Under the pieces are notes generated by a model. It made no database searches and was not told the origin of the DNA. It saw only the letters and a list, made by a program, of their open reading frames with translations. Positions 8,788 through 17,753 of a DNA stretch of 64,000 nt are shown here, one piece after another; the stretch's first letter is position 1; each line of letters opens with the position of its first letter. The DNA comes from Actinomycetota bacterium. Its GTDB lineage: Bacteria > Actinomycetota > Geothermincolia > Geothermincolales > RBG-13-55-18. Where the stretch lies: contig QZKE01000038.1 of NCBI GenBank assembly GCA_003598015.1, forward strand, positions 1-64,000, given 5' to 3'. The position numbers and the translations under genes are program-made.

Positions 8788-10122
8788 TTATGTATCGTCC
8801 CCGTAGCCGATTCCCAAAGCGCGGTAGGTGGCGTGTTCCCTTACACGTGCCGGGTCCAGGATGCGCCAGCAGTCAATAACCGTGCGGCGCCGCGCGCCCT
8901 CCCCGAAGAGAGCGGGGTCGATGTCTTTGAACTCCCTCCAGGGGGTGGTGATGACGATGACATCCGCCCCGAGGATGCATTCCTGCAGGGAAGAGACGGA
9001 CGAGAACCCCGCGAACTCCCCAGCGGCATCTTCGATGCTGGCGGCGGGGTCGTAGGCGGCGTAGGGGATCCCCTCCCCCTCGAGCCTGCTCGCCAGCAGC
9101 ACCCCCTGGCTCTCCTCCACTACGTTGGTGTCCGGTTTGTAGGTGAGGCCCAGAATGCCCACCTTTCCCCCCGGGGGCAGGTGGGTCTTGACCAGCTCCG
9201 CCAGGCGCGCGACCTGTTCCCTGTTGGCTTCGTCGGTCGCCTCCGCCAGGGTCGCGTCGGCGCCCAACTCGTGCGCGAAGAAAGAGAGGGCGTGGTTGTC
9301 GCGGGGGAAACACGGACCCCCGTAGCCGATAGCCCCCTTGAGGTATTTCCCGCCGATACGGGCGTCCAGACCCAGCGCCGATGCCACGACGTCGGAGTCG
9401 GCGCCCTCTATACGCTCGCAGATCCTGGCCAGCATGTTCGCGAAGGTGATCTTGGTGGTGACGTAGGTATTGACCGCTATCTTCGTCAACTCGGCGTTGA
9501 CGAAGTTCATCCTCGCCATGTGGGGATCGTTGTCGCATACGTCCTCGTAGAACTCCTGGAGCAGGTCCCCCGCACGCCGGTCCGACTCCCCTATGAGTAT
9601 GAAGTCCGGGTTGAGGAAATCGCGGATAACGCTGCCGAGGGCTATGAATTCCGGGCTGTAGCACAGCCCGAACTCCTCCCCGCATCTCTTTCCAGAGATT
9701 CTTTCGAGGAGCGGTTTCAACACGTTTTCGGTGGCCCCGGGAAGTACGGTGCTGGTCAGGACGATCACGTGATACCCCTCGCGGCCTTTCAGGGCGTCCG
9801 CCACTCTCTCTCCCGCACTCTCCACGAATTCCAGGGAGAACGCGCCCCGCTCGTCGCTGGGCGTGGGAACGGTGATAAAGGTTATCGCGGAGCGCGATAC
9901 CGCGTCATGGATGTCACCGCTGGCCCTCAGTCTATGCGTGTTCCGCCCGATCAATTCCTCCAGACCAGGTTCGTAAACGGGCGTCTTTCCCGCGTTGACG
10001 AGGTCGACCGTAGCGGGATTGACGTCTACCCCGATGACCTCGTATCCCTTGGAGGCGACGCAGGCCGCCAGGGGGGTCCCCAGTTTGCCCAATCCGACCA
10101 CGCAGACGGTCATCTTCTTCAT
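8788..10122 (-). CDS. UDP-glucose/GDP-mannose dehydrogenase family protein
   Basis: This 444-aa NAD-dependent enzyme oxidises the C6 hydroxyl of a nucleotide sugar to a carboxylate, giving uronic-acid donors. The N-terminal Rossmann motif VVGLGKLGTPLA, the TPVYEPGLEELI stretch typical of UDP-glucose 6-dehydrogenases, and the catalytic-cysteine motif GYGGPCFPRD are all present. The C-terminal NAD/UDP domain carries GLTYKPDTNVVEES. ATG at 10122 follows AAGGAG with 10-nt spacing; the longer upstream reading looks like untranslated leader. Its position next to the epimerase suggests the glycan contains an acidic sugar. UDP-glucose versus UDP-HexNAc as substrate cannot be settled. Confidence 0.9.
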   Translation of the reverse strand: MKKMTVCVVGLGKLGTPLAACVASKGYEVIGVDVNPATVDLVNAGKTPVYEPGLEELIGRNTHRLRASGDIHDAVSRSAITFITVPTPSDERGAFSLEFVESAGERVADALKGREGYHVIVLTSTVLPGATENVLKPLLERISGKRCGEEFGLCYSPEFIALGSVIRDFLNPDFILIGESDRRAGDLLQEFYEDVCDNDPHMARMNFVNAELTKIAVNTYVTTKITFANMLARICERIEGADSDVVASALGLDARIGGKYLKGAIGYGGPCFPRDNHALSFFAHELGADATLAEATDEANREQVARLAELVKTHLPPGGKVGILGLTYKPDTNVVEESQGVLLASRLEGEGIPYAAYDPAASIEDAAGEFAGFSSVSSLQECILGADVIVITTPWREFKDIDPALFGEGARRRTVIDCWRILDPARVREHATYRALGIGYGDDT

Positions 10123-10210
10123 TTTTCTATTTCTCCTTGTCCAGACGGCATGCCCGCAGGGTGAGGCGCAGACGGCATTCGCCAGGCCCAAGCGATACCT
10201 TGTTCAACTC

Positions 10211-11116
10211 CTACACCTCCAGGCCTGGTTCGGGGACGGTTGCCGTAACGCACAGATGCCATCCGCATCTTCGCTCGAACCAGCTAAAAAGCCTCCGGGG
10301 CAAGCAGCGGAAATACCACACTTTCACGTACCTGTATTGCACGTAGTCGGCGATGCGATAGGGAAAGACGTGTTCTGTGCGGATGTCCTCTACCTTGAAC
10401 CCATGTGCTTCCATAAGTTCCCTTATCTCCTTCCGGGTATAGGTATAGGTGACCGGACACCCCGTTTCCGCCTCGGAATTCTCCGCGATCAGCCTCTTGA
10501 TCCTCCAGAAACGCCCCTTGCCGTACGCCAGGACTATCCACAGAACCTTCCAGGAACGGCGGTTGTAGACCATGATCTTGACGCAGCTTCCCGGCTCCAC
10601 GTACCTTCGTATCTGCTCTAAGACCCTCTCGGGATGGGGAGTATGATGGATGACCCCGAACGAATACACCAGGTCGTAAGCCTCGGCAGGGACGAATTCG
10701 GCCAGGGCTTCGGCGTTCCCGCCGTAGAACTCGATGGCGCCCCCCAGCTCATAAACCCCCGCTCTGGTGCGCGCGATCTCCAGGGACTCCTCGGACAGCT
10801 CCACCGCCGTGACCCTGGCTCCATGCCGGGCGAAGTTTATCGTATCGGTGCCGATCCCACACCCTATCTCCAGCACTTTCTTGCCCCGCCAACGCTCAAA
10901 ACAGGCAAAATCCTTTATATGGGGTTCTACGAAATACTTGCGTTCCTCGACTTCATCGAAGTATTCGCGTGTCCCCACCTGCCGTTGAGAATGCCGGATA
11001 TTGCAGGGGCGCCCATCCCAGAACCCCCTGACCTGCTCGATGGGGACCTCTCGAAACCCTTCTCTGGACTCTGGCCCCCGCTGGGATTTCCCTCGTCGTA
11101 TCGAATCTCCAACCAT
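10211..11116 (-). CDS. Class I SAM-dependent methyltransferase
   Basis: This 301-aa protein has a canonical SAM-binding core: motif I VLEIGCGIGTDTINFA, acidic motif II VTAVELSEES, and the post-motif YDLVYSFGVIHHTPHPERVL. The last is typical of Methyltransf_11/25 enzymes. In this locus it would most simply methylate a sugar of the glycan or cap its end, which is known for ABC-transporter-dependent polysaccharides. ATG at 11116 has a GGAG nine bases upstream. There are about 150 bp between it and the preceding gene. The acceptor is unknown. Confidence 0.85.
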   Translation of the reverse strand: MVGDSIRRGKSQRGPESREGFREVPIEQVRGFWDGRPCNIRHSQRQVGTREYFDEVEERKYFVEPHIKDFACFERWRGKKVLEIGCGIGTDTINFARHGARVTAVELSEESLEIARTRAGVYELGGAIEFYGGNAEALAEFVPAEAYDLVYSFGVIHHTPHPERVLEQIRRYVEPGSCVKIMVYNRRSWKVLWIVLAYGKGRFWRIKRLIAENSEAETGCPVTYTYTRKEIRELMEAHGFKVEDIRTEHVFPYRIADYVQYRYVKVWYFRCLPRRLFSWFERRCGWHLCVTATVPEPGLEV

Positions 11117-11272
11117 CCGGCGATACTCCAGTTCTCTATCAAGCCCCGACCTAAGGGGACGCCGTGGATCCGAATCGCATTAAGACCATTTCCGTCCGGC
11201 AACCGTAAGGATAGCTGGTTCTTCTGCCGGAAGTGTGGATCGCCGCTGGGCGAAGCGCTATATTCGCCCTAA

Positions 11273-12160
11273 TCATCCGCGGCTCTCCTCGCCCGCCAAA
11301 AAACCGGCTCTTCTGGCCGTGCTGACCACAAATCGTGCGATGCCAGGAAATCGGGTTACGAGGAACCTCCTTGCTCGCACCTTGGATCTCTGCTTCATGA
11401 GCTTCCCCCCCGAGAGAACGAGAGTCGCGTCCTCGATGTTATAGTTTACAGCATGCTTTCCCGCCAACTCTCTGTTCGATCGCACCTCATAACCTTCCCA
11501 TGTACCATCCTCTCTCAGGATCACGGAGCGCTCGTTATAACGATGATTCTGATGAATGGCGATAACCTCACCTGTGGCATCTATGACCGGAACTCCCGTT
11601 TTTCTGGCGTAATAGAGAAGCCAGTTATCCCACGCCGTACGCCCGATCGCAAATGGCGGCAGAGCTTGCCCATAAAGGTTGCGATCAAACAGGAAGTAGT
11701 CGATGTAGTTTGCGTGCCTGAGTATGCCATCGGCCATCGCGCGCATGCGAATTTCGTTTTCCCAACCTGTATCGCCCAAGTGCAGGGGTTCTTCGATATC
11801 GAGGTCCCTCCTCCTTCCCACCATGAGAAAGGAAGTGAGGTTTTTAACCCTGTTGAAAGCTTCCATGAAATCGCTCGTCAAGATGATATCGGCGTTCACG
11901 TAACACAGTACACGGTCGTCAGACAGGTCGGCCGCCTTTTCGAACACGGCGTTGACCATCGGGGTGTTGTACTCGTTCCTGGGTATTTCTGGGTAATGCA
12001 TCGCATCGTATTCGCGAGCTGCCTCTCGCGTGCCCTCTTCATCCCCAAAAAGTATCATTGAACATCCCGGCTTCAGCTTCCTCCAACTCGCAATGGCATT
12101 CCTCTGGATCATTCCTATATGGCCCTCAAATGGTTTCGGGATAGCGAAAACGGTCAGCAA
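11273..12160 (-). CDS. GT-A-like glycosyltransferase-related protein
   Basis: This protein of about 295 aa is not confidently assigned to a named family. It starts LTVFAIPKPFEGHIG and has a nucleotide-sugar-transferase-like core: an early strand followed by SMILFGDEEG, and VLCYVNADIILTSDF, where NAD resembles a DxD-type metal/sugar-nucleotide motif. WDNWLLYYARKTG occupies the usual acceptor-region position. The start is taken as TTG at 12160 because AGGAGG lies six bases before it. This places the start 7 nt inside the end of the upstream GT2 gene. It is probably a glycosyltransferase or glycan-modifying enzyme in the same operon. Confidence 0.65.
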   Translation of the reverse strand: MLTVFAIPKPFEGHIGMIQRNAIASWRKLKPGCSMILFGDEEGTREAAREYDAMHYPEIPRNEYNTPMVNAVFEKAADLSDDRVLCYVNADIILTSDFMEAFNRVKNLTSFLMVGRRRDLDIEEPLHLGDTGWENEIRMRAMADGILRHANYIDYFLFDRNLYGQALPPFAIGRTAWDNWLLYYARKTGVPVIDATGEVIAIHQNHRYNERSVILREDGTWEGYEVRSNRELAGKHAVNYNIEDATLVLSGGKLMKQRSKVRARRFLVTRFPGIARFVVSTARRAGFLAGEESRG

Positions 12161-13140
12161 CTGCAGCCTCCTCCCTTTTTTCCGGCTGCAACGATCTCGT
12201 ACTTGATCATTAATCTGCGATGAAGCCATTTGTAGCCGGGCGGGAAAATCACCCGCAGGAGATATATCGACAGGAACTTACCCTGAATCTTCCCGGGATA
12301 GAGCAGGAAGGCCTCGCAAGCGTAGCGGAGACCGGTGAACGTGTCGTTCTCATGGTATAATATGGAAGCGGTCCAGCTTTTTGCCCCGGCATGGGCACGC
12401 TTTTTCAGGGCACGGATGTCCTGCGGCAGAACGGATTCGTCGAACAGCCTGTCCATGACGGATCGTTTTGTATCGTGCATCTCGATGATAGCCCCTTTAT
12501 CCCTTCCCCGCGAACCCTGATGGGCACGATACCGGGTAATGAAACCGGGAATATGCACCATGGGAAAATGCCGTCCTATGCGCACCCACATCTCGTAGTC
12601 CGGACAAGTAGCCAGGGCCGTGTCCGCATACAACCCTACCTTTTCCCAACATGACCTGCGTATGAACGCCGCCTGAGCCGGAATGATGCTCTCGACACAG
12701 AGTACCTTGATGAAATCGTAGGGATCGGGTCCAGGATCGAGATCGACTATCTCGCCCTCATCGTCGATGATGTACTGATCGCCGTATACCACGGCTGCAT
12801 CGGGGTTTTTCGCCATGTTCTCCACCCCCCAGGAAACGGCATCAGGCAGGAGTTCGTCATCGGCGTTGAGGACGATTATCAGCTCGCCCCCGCAGCGTTG
12901 CAGGGCGCGATTCAATCCATCCGCCTGGCCCTCATCAGGCTCTGAGACCCAGTCGATTTGCCCTCCATACGCGCGCAAGATCTCCAGCGTACCGTCACGC
13001 GAGCCACCGTCCTGCACGATATGTTCCACGCGTGGATAGTCCTGCGCCTGCACGCTCTCGATACACCCATGGATATAGCGTGAGCTGTTATAGCATGGAG
13101 TGATTATCGAGACCAGAGGCTGCTCCTTTTCCCCGCTCAC
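12154..13140 (-). CDS. Family 2 glycosyltransferase
   Basis: This 328-aa GT-A glycosyltransferase has the N-terminal SIITPCYNSSRYI motif. It is followed by VQDGGSRDGTLEIL, SEPDEGQADGLNRAL and the metal-binding IIVLNADDELL, all typical of the WcaA/GT2 group. A C-terminal basic, partly hydrophobic tail may attach it to the membrane. Its ATG overlaps the stop of the upstream gene by 4 nt, and its stop overlaps the next gene's TTG start. It therefore lies in a tightly coupled run of four cytoplasmic enzymes behind the ABC exporter. It is likely to extend the lipid-linked glycan. Confidence 0.9.
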   Translation of the reverse strand: MSGEKEQPLVSIITPCYNSSRYIHGCIESVQAQDYPRVEHIVQDGGSRDGTLEILRAYGGQIDWVSEPDEGQADGLNRALQRCGGELIIVLNADDELLPDAVSWGVENMAKNPDAAVVYGDQYIIDDEGEIVDLDPGPDPYDFIKVLCVESIIPAQAAFIRRSCWEKVGLYADTALATCPDYEMWVRIGRHFPMVHIPGFITRYRAHQGSRGRDKGAIIEMHDTKRSVMDRLFDESVLPQDIRALKKRAHAGAKSWTASILYHENDTFTGLRYACEAFLLYPGKIQGKFLSIYLLRVIFPPGYKWLHRRLMIKYEIVAAGKKGGGCSC

Positions 13141-14153
13141 TTCGGCCCCTCGATAATATGCTTCTCCTCAAGACTTACACCGCCCAGACCCCATTCCTCA
13201 CCATTGAAAACAAAGGGGGTTCCCGTCGCCATGGAGTCCTGGATTCTCTCCTTCAAGGGAAGATACTCGGTCAAAGGGCGTTGCGTATGGGCTGTACGAT
13301 CGTGTTCCTGGTGGAATATCCTCATGGGCCGCCTCATTATTGCCTGCCTCAAGGAAAGGGTTGCCGCCATCCAGCACATCATGGAATCGATATGCGAATG
13401 GGTGAATACACCGGGGTAGCCATGAAGATCGAACCAGGCTTCCTTCGCCATGAGGAGAAAGTCGCCCGAAGCGTTCGTGTGCACGTCTTCCAGGTCGAGA
13501 ACCCTCTCTTTGCGTGGTTCGAGGCCGGTTCTCATAAGCTGCCTGTTTTTTGATTCCTCCAGCTTATCGGCCAATTTACGATGGGGCAGCAGGTTTATCG
13601 TTTCATTATGCCTATGAAACCTGAAGCAGTTCTTCCTGCAGAAGTCGAGTTTTCCCTCCAATGCACACTGCAGGGGAACCTGGGAGTCGACGTCGTAGCG
13701 GTCGGTGCGGTAGAAACAATCTCTCGACAGCTTTCCCTCGGCCATATACTCGATGATCTCGTTTGAGAAGATCAGGTCGGGGTTGGTGGCAAGGATAAAC
13801 CCGCCTTCCGCCCTGCGTATCCCCGCGTTCTTTGCGAGATACTCGAAATGGGGAATCTTATCGGAGTTGGGGTAAAGCTGGTGTATTTCATTTGGAACCT
13901 CCAGGAAACGCACTTTGCCGCTCTCGATCTTCCGAGGCCACACAAGCTCTTCCCACAGTCTTTTCCTGTCCCGTGGAGGATTCCATTCGACTACGATAAG
14001 CTCCGCATGCAACGCGAATACGTTCCATTGTTCCAGAAGAGCATCGACGAAAACCTGCATGCGGTGGAGCAATTCGCCTCCATAGTTATCGTTTCTCGCT
14101 CCCACCACTATGCTTATCGCCGGCGGACTGCAGAGGTCACAGGCCAATGGCAA
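13137..14153 (-). CDS. GT-A-like protein of unknown specificity
   Basis: This protein of about 338 aa begins near ISIVVGARNDNYGG, a GT-A-type first strand. It continues through HAELIVVEWNPP and a segment ending FILATNPDLIFSNEIIEY, where NPD resembles the DxD position. The C-terminal part has HTNASGDFLLMAKEAWFDLHG, similar to the galactosyltransferase C-terminal acceptor block (residues given in parts: HTNASGDFLL, MAKEAWFDLHG). The reading frame extends further upstream inside the neighbouring gene but has no biased composition there. TTG at 14153, six bases after GAGG, is the preferred start and gives a 17-nt overlap with the RGP-like gene. It is a probable glycosyltransferase, but the donor is unknown. 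Confidence 0.62.
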   Translation of the reverse strand: MPLACDLCSPPAISIVVGARNDNYGGELLHRMQVFVDALLEQWNVFALHAELIVVEWNPPRDRKRLWEELVWPRKIESGKVRFLEVPNEIHQLYPNSDKIPHFEYLAKNAGIRRAEGGFILATNPDLIFSNEIIEYMAEGKLSRDCFYRTDRYDVDSQVPLQCALEGKLDFCRKNCFRFHRHNETINLLPHRKLADKLEESKNRQLMRTGLEPRKERVLDLEDVHTNASGDFLLMAKEAWFDLHGYPGVFTHSHIDSMMCWMAATLSLRQAIMRRPMRIFHQEHDRTAHTQRPLTEYLPLKERIQDSMATGTPFVFNGEEWGLGGVSLEEKHIIEGPK

Positions 14154-15267
14154 CCACCGCCTCGATCCAAGCTCGCATATGTTCGACCATCGCCTTGAAG
14201 TAGCCGCGCGATGACTCGCTCCATATCGAGCCCTTGAAATGATGTAGTTGTTCCTCCAGTTTCTCCGCCAGGCAAAGGTACGTTTCCTGATAGGTCTTGC
14301 CCTCCAGCTTGAGCTCTCGCAGCCACTCGGAGAGATCCTCGAGGAGCAGGATGCAAGCCAGCTCTTGCTGCAGGTCGCATAGGTGATCATGGCTGTTACG
14401 CTCGTGTAGGGCTACCGGTGTTCCGACTCTGACGCGGAAGCCGAGGTGCCGCGCGCATGCCTGGCAGAAATATCCGGAGAAGATATCCCCGTATCGATCG
14501 ATACGCAGGCCTCCCACCTCATATCCCATGCGCAGGAAGTAGAATGCCGCTATCGCCTCCCTGGCGAGAGCGGTATTCTGCGTATTGACGGGCGCCCAGG
14601 TATCGTTTCCGAGCAACAAAGACTTCTGGGCGAAGCTCTTGACTTGAGGGCGGCAGGCCAACCAGGTTATTGCATCGACATCGGGATCTCGCAACCACAA
14701 TCCCTCGTTTATGTGCACTCTTCCGATCTCCGCCTTAAACTCCCTGTCCGGGTTTCTGAAACGCGCGTGATACGGGAAGCCCCGGGGATAGATGAGAGGC
14801 GGCTCGGTTTCCACAAGCTCGCAAGTATTGTACCAGCCGCAGAAAGAATGCACCGCCTCCTCTTCTACCTCCTCTCCGGCGACCAGAGCATGCTGAGCCA
14901 GGAAAGGTCTACCCGCGATACAATGGTTGTCATCATCGATGGAGACCAGAAAATCACAGCCGGCCTCGAGAGCCATAAGAAAACCCACGTTCCTGCGGTT
15001 ATCCGAATCGTATGGGATCAGCTTTCCAATGTCTCCGAGTTTATTGAGGAAATCCTCCTGTTCGGCCAGAGTGGGGCACCTGATATCTCCTCCCCCAATC
15101 TTTGCCTCCTCGCAAGCCTGAAAGAGCTGGTGAGGGCTCTTGCGGTCGGGTATTACAAACATGGTACATGAGGCTGAGGCATCTTCCGCTTTTATCTGCT
15201 CCAGGTAATTGTGGATGAAGTCTCCCTTTCCGATCGTGGTTACGACGATGGCGCCTTTCTTTCTCAT
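14137..15267 (-). CDS. Reversibly-glycosylated-polypeptide (RGP/GT75) family protein
   Basis: This 376-aa protein resembles plant UDP-arabinopyranose mutases. It has the aspartate triad SIDDDNHC (111-113), the PRGFPYHAR segment around 161-169 at the position of the plant RGYPFS arginine motif, and GLWLRDPDVDA (189-199) against plant GLWLNIPDYDA. It also has RYGDIFSGY (258-266) against RYDDMWAGW, and a C-terminal M-x-x-WIEA. In plants these proteins interconvert pyranose and furanose UDP-arabinose. Here the likely job is making a furanose or other unusual UDP-sugar. The match is by eye. The ATG overlaps the wzt stop by 4 nt, tying it to the exporter. Confidence 0.78.
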   Translation of the reverse strand: MRKKGAIVVTTIGKGDFIHNYLEQIKAEDASASCTMFVIPDRKSPHQLFQACEEAKIGGGDIRCPTLAEQEDFLNKLGDIGKLIPYDSDNRRNVGFLMALEAGCDFLVSIDDDNHCIAGRPFLAQHALVAGEEVEEEAVHSFCGWYNTCELVETEPPLIYPRGFPYHARFRNPDREFKAEIGRVHINEGLWLRDPDVDAITWLACRPQVKSFAQKSLLLGNDTWAPVNTQNTALAREAIAAFYFLRMGYEVGGLRIDRYGDIFSGYFCQACARHLGFRVRVGTPVALHERNSHDHLCDLQQELACILLLEDLSEWLRELKLEGKTYQETYLCLAEKLEEQLHHFKGSIWSESSRGYFKAMVEHMRAWIEAVVAIGL

Positions 15268-16562
15268 ATTCGTTCCACCTCTGACCAGTTCACTTCCATA
15301 TCTACGAGCCCGTGGTTTGCAGGATCCGGGCTCTCCCCCTCTTTGCTCGTGCCGATGATCGAGAGGTCGATAGCATAGGGGATGTAGTCCAGGCTTTTTC
15401 CACTATCCTCCTCGTGGGCACCTACGGAAATCACGTAGAGCCCCGGCATGAGATCGTTCACGAAGCGTGCCAGAACCGCGTATCTCCCCGGCGGCACGCC
15501 AAGGGGTATGCCCCCCTTATCCGTATGGTGCACGGTAGTGATCCTCTGGCCCCCGGGGGAGTTTATCCCTATCCCCAAACGGGCTTTTTCGATCGTCCCG
15601 AGAATACCGATCTCCAACCCGATAGAAAAATCCTCGCGGTAGCTGATCCTCGATGTCGCCCTTCCTTCGGAGTCCAGAATGGATACCTTGTCTATCCTCA
15701 AGAGTCCGCTGTCTACAACGTGAGATTCTTCTGCGATCGTGGATACGGCACTTTCACCGCTGAAGCTCTCTATGTAGAGGTTGATCGCCGAGGTGGCGTC
15801 GCCTTCATAGACTACCTTGCCCTCATCGAGCCATACCCCCCGAGTGCAAAGGCTCCTTATCGCCTCCATGTTGTGACTGACAAAGATGACGGTTCTTCCT
15901 GCATATGCCACCTCGTCCATCTTCGAGAAGCATTTGCGCTGAAATCCTATGTCGCCTACGGCCAGCACCTCGTCGATGAGCAGTATCTCCGGTTCGAGAT
16001 GGGCGGCAATGGAAAAAGCCAGGCGGACCTGCATGCCGCTTGAATAATGTTTCATAGGGGTATCTATATACTTGTCGACTCCCGCGAAATCCACTATCTC
16101 GTCGTACTTGTTTTCTATCTCCGCTTTCCTCATCCCCAAGATCGCCCCGTTCAAGAAGACGTTCTCCCGTCCTGTGAGCTCAGGGTGAAATCCAACGCCT
16201 ACCTCGAGCAGAGAGCCGACCTTGCCCCATACTTCCGCGACTCCTTCCGTCGGTTCGGTGATGCGGGAAAGTATCTTGAGCAGCGTAGTCTTGCCCGCGC
16301 CATTTCTTCCGATAATACCCAATACCTCGCCCTGCTTGACCTCGAAGGATATCTCCTTCAGCGCCCATATGGACTCGTGCAAACCGGTCCCGGCATATGC
16401 CTCACCCCTGAACAGCCTGCCCATGCGTTTAAAGGGTGCCTTGGCTCCATCCACAATGGATTCGCGCAGGGTCTTGTACCTGGCTTGAGTACCTCCGATA
16501 CGGTACTGTTTGCCAAGGCCTTCAGTCTTTATCGCCAGTTCCTGCAACGTTGGTTCTCCCAT
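15264..16562 (-). CDS. wzt: Polysaccharide ABC transporter ATP-binding protein (Wzt type)
   Basis: This 432-aa protein is the nucleotide-binding subunit of an ABC-2 exporter for lipid-linked polysaccharide. The ATPase domain covers about residues 15-245: Walker A GRNGAGKT (85-92), signature YSSGMQ (173-178), Walker B ILLIDE (193-198) and switch His230. Residues about 290-425 form an extra domain like Wzt_C, which in O9a/O12-type systems recognises the chain terminus before export. This C-terminal domain makes substrate-specific export likely and fits a capping methyltransferase in the locus. It pairs with the permease upstream and is coupled to the RGP-like gene downstream. Confidence 0.93.
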   Translation of the reverse strand: MGEPTLQELAIKTEGLGKQYRIGGTQARYKTLRESIVDGAKAPFKRMGRLFRGEAYAGTGLHESIWALKEISFEVKQGEVLGIIGRNGAGKTTLLKILSRITEPTEGVAEVWGKVGSLLEVGVGFHPELTGRENVFLNGAILGMRKAEIENKYDEIVDFAGVDKYIDTPMKHYSSGMQVRLAFSIAAHLEPEILLIDEVLAVGDIGFQRKCFSKMDEVAYAGRTVIFVSHNMEAIRSLCTRGVWLDEGKVVYEGDATSAINLYIESFSGESAVSTIAEESHVVDSGLLRIDKVSILDSEGRATSRISYREDFSIGLEIGILGTIEKARLGIGINSPGGQRITTVHHTDKGGIPLGVPPGRYAVLARFVNDLMPGLYVISVGAHEEDSGKSLDYIPYAIDLSIIGTSKEGESPDPANHGLVDMEVNWSEVERI

Positions 16563-16590
16563 CCATCTCTAGAAATACTTTCTGCCATGC

Positions 16591-17484
16591 TCAGATAACA
16601 TCCGCAAAGATCCTCTCGGTCCGCCGGAAGAAAAAGGCTCCGCTGACGAGCAGGAGCACCGCTACCCCCGACGATACGGCTATAATGCCGCCTGGACGGG
16701 TCTCCGCGCCCAGGAGAGCCCACCTGAATCCCTCTACCACACCCGCCATTGGATTGACGCCGTAGATCACTTTCCACGCACCCGACAGTATGCTGCTTGG
16801 ATAGGCTATGGGGGTGGCGAATAGCCAGGCTTGAACCAGGAAAGGCAGGGCGTAGCGGACGTCCCGGTACATAACGTTCAGCGCCGAGAACCACAACCCG
16901 ACCCCCGTAGTTGTGACCATGGCCAGCAGGAGGAACAGGGGCAGCCAGAACACCGCCAGGGTTGGACCCCTTCCATAGAACAACATCATTATTATCAGGA
17001 CCATGAAAGCGAGGGTGAAGTCCAACAGGCAGGAAAGTATGGAGGAAAGAGGAGCGATCATGCGCGGGAAATATACCTTCTTTATCATGTTTGCCTCTAC
17101 TACCAGGCTATTGGCTGAGAAGGTAACGCCATTGGCGAAAAAGGTCCATATAACCAGGCCGGAATAGGAGAAAAGAGGGTAGGGGATGTCGTCGGAGGGC
17201 ACCCCAAGCAGCCTGCCGAAGAAGATGCTGAAGATGGCCATGACTAGAAGGGGCTGCAGGATGGCCCAAGCCCCGCCTATTATCGTCTGTTTATAACGGA
17301 CTTTGATATCCCGCCAGGTCAGGAAGTAGAGAAGTTCCCGGTAGCGCCATATGTCCCTCAGCTTCAAGGAAGCCCAGCCCCTTGTCGGCTGTATGCGTTC
17401 GGGCATAGGCGCTGCCCCGGTTCTGCCCGCGGTCGAGTTCCCGGTTTCGGTTTCTTGTACCTCTCCTTTTTCTGCCTCTTTCAT
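16591..17484 (-). CDS. wzm: Polysaccharide ABC transporter permease (Wzm type)
   Basis: This 297-aa ABC-2 membrane subunit partners Wzt. About 40 cytoplasmic residues are followed by the family stretch YRELLYFLTWRDIKVRYKQT. There are then six hydrophobic segments and the conserved NPMAGVVEGFRWALLG near the C-terminus. It forms the channel that flips completed lipid-linked polysaccharide across the cytoplasmic membrane. The start is ATG at 17484 after GAGGGG. It is the first gene of the minus-strand group, so the 17485-17753 gap should contain its promoter, facing that of the SDR gene. Confidence 0.92.
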   Translation of the reverse strand: MKEAEKGEVQETETGNSTAGRTGAAPMPERIQPTRGWASLKLRDIWRYRELLYFLTWRDIKVRYKQTIIGGAWAILQPLLVMAIFSIFFGRLLGVPSDDIPYPLFSYSGLVIWTFFANGVTFSANSLVVEANMIKKVYFPRMIAPLSSILSCLLDFTLAFMVLIIMMLFYGRGPTLAVFWLPLFLLLAMVTTTGVGLWFSALNVMYRDVRYALPFLVQAWLFATPIAYPSSILSGAWKVIYGVNPMAGVVEGFRWALLGAETRPGGIIAVSSGVAVLLLVSGAFFFRRTERIFADVI

Positions 17485-17711
17485 CCCCTCAGTCCCTAAT
17501 GTCGTTTTGCAGGGAGTTTTTGTAGCTTTTGACCTGCATACATCCTATCTCTACTTGAATATAACCTCCGTGTCTTCCTTGTTGCGAACGGGTAAACACC
17601 CGCTCAACACTTCCTTCGGTGCCGGTCGGGCATAACTGAAGCATGAGGGAGCGGGTCAAGGTGCCGTTGCGGTGGATTTTTATAAGCGCTCCACTCGACC
17701 CTGTCAGCGCA

Positions 17712-17717
17712 TATAAT
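17712..17717 (+). promoter_or_regulatory. Candidate -10 element for the SDR gene
   Basis: A TATAAT hexamer lies 36 bp before the SDR start codon in the divergent wzm/SDR gap. No good -35 hexamer is seen at 16-18 bp, so this is tentative. The rest of the 17485-17753 gap holds no other recognisable feature. Confidence 0.3.
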
Positions 17718-17753
17718 TATGGCGAAGACAATGCGAGATCAAAGGAGGCCTTG

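Noticed and set aside
7685-10164. Two long plus-strand frames (373 and 443 codons) opposite the epimerase and dehydrogenase genes
   Set aside because: Low-complexity His/Gly/Val/Arg composition and complete overlap with recognisable minus-strand enzymes.
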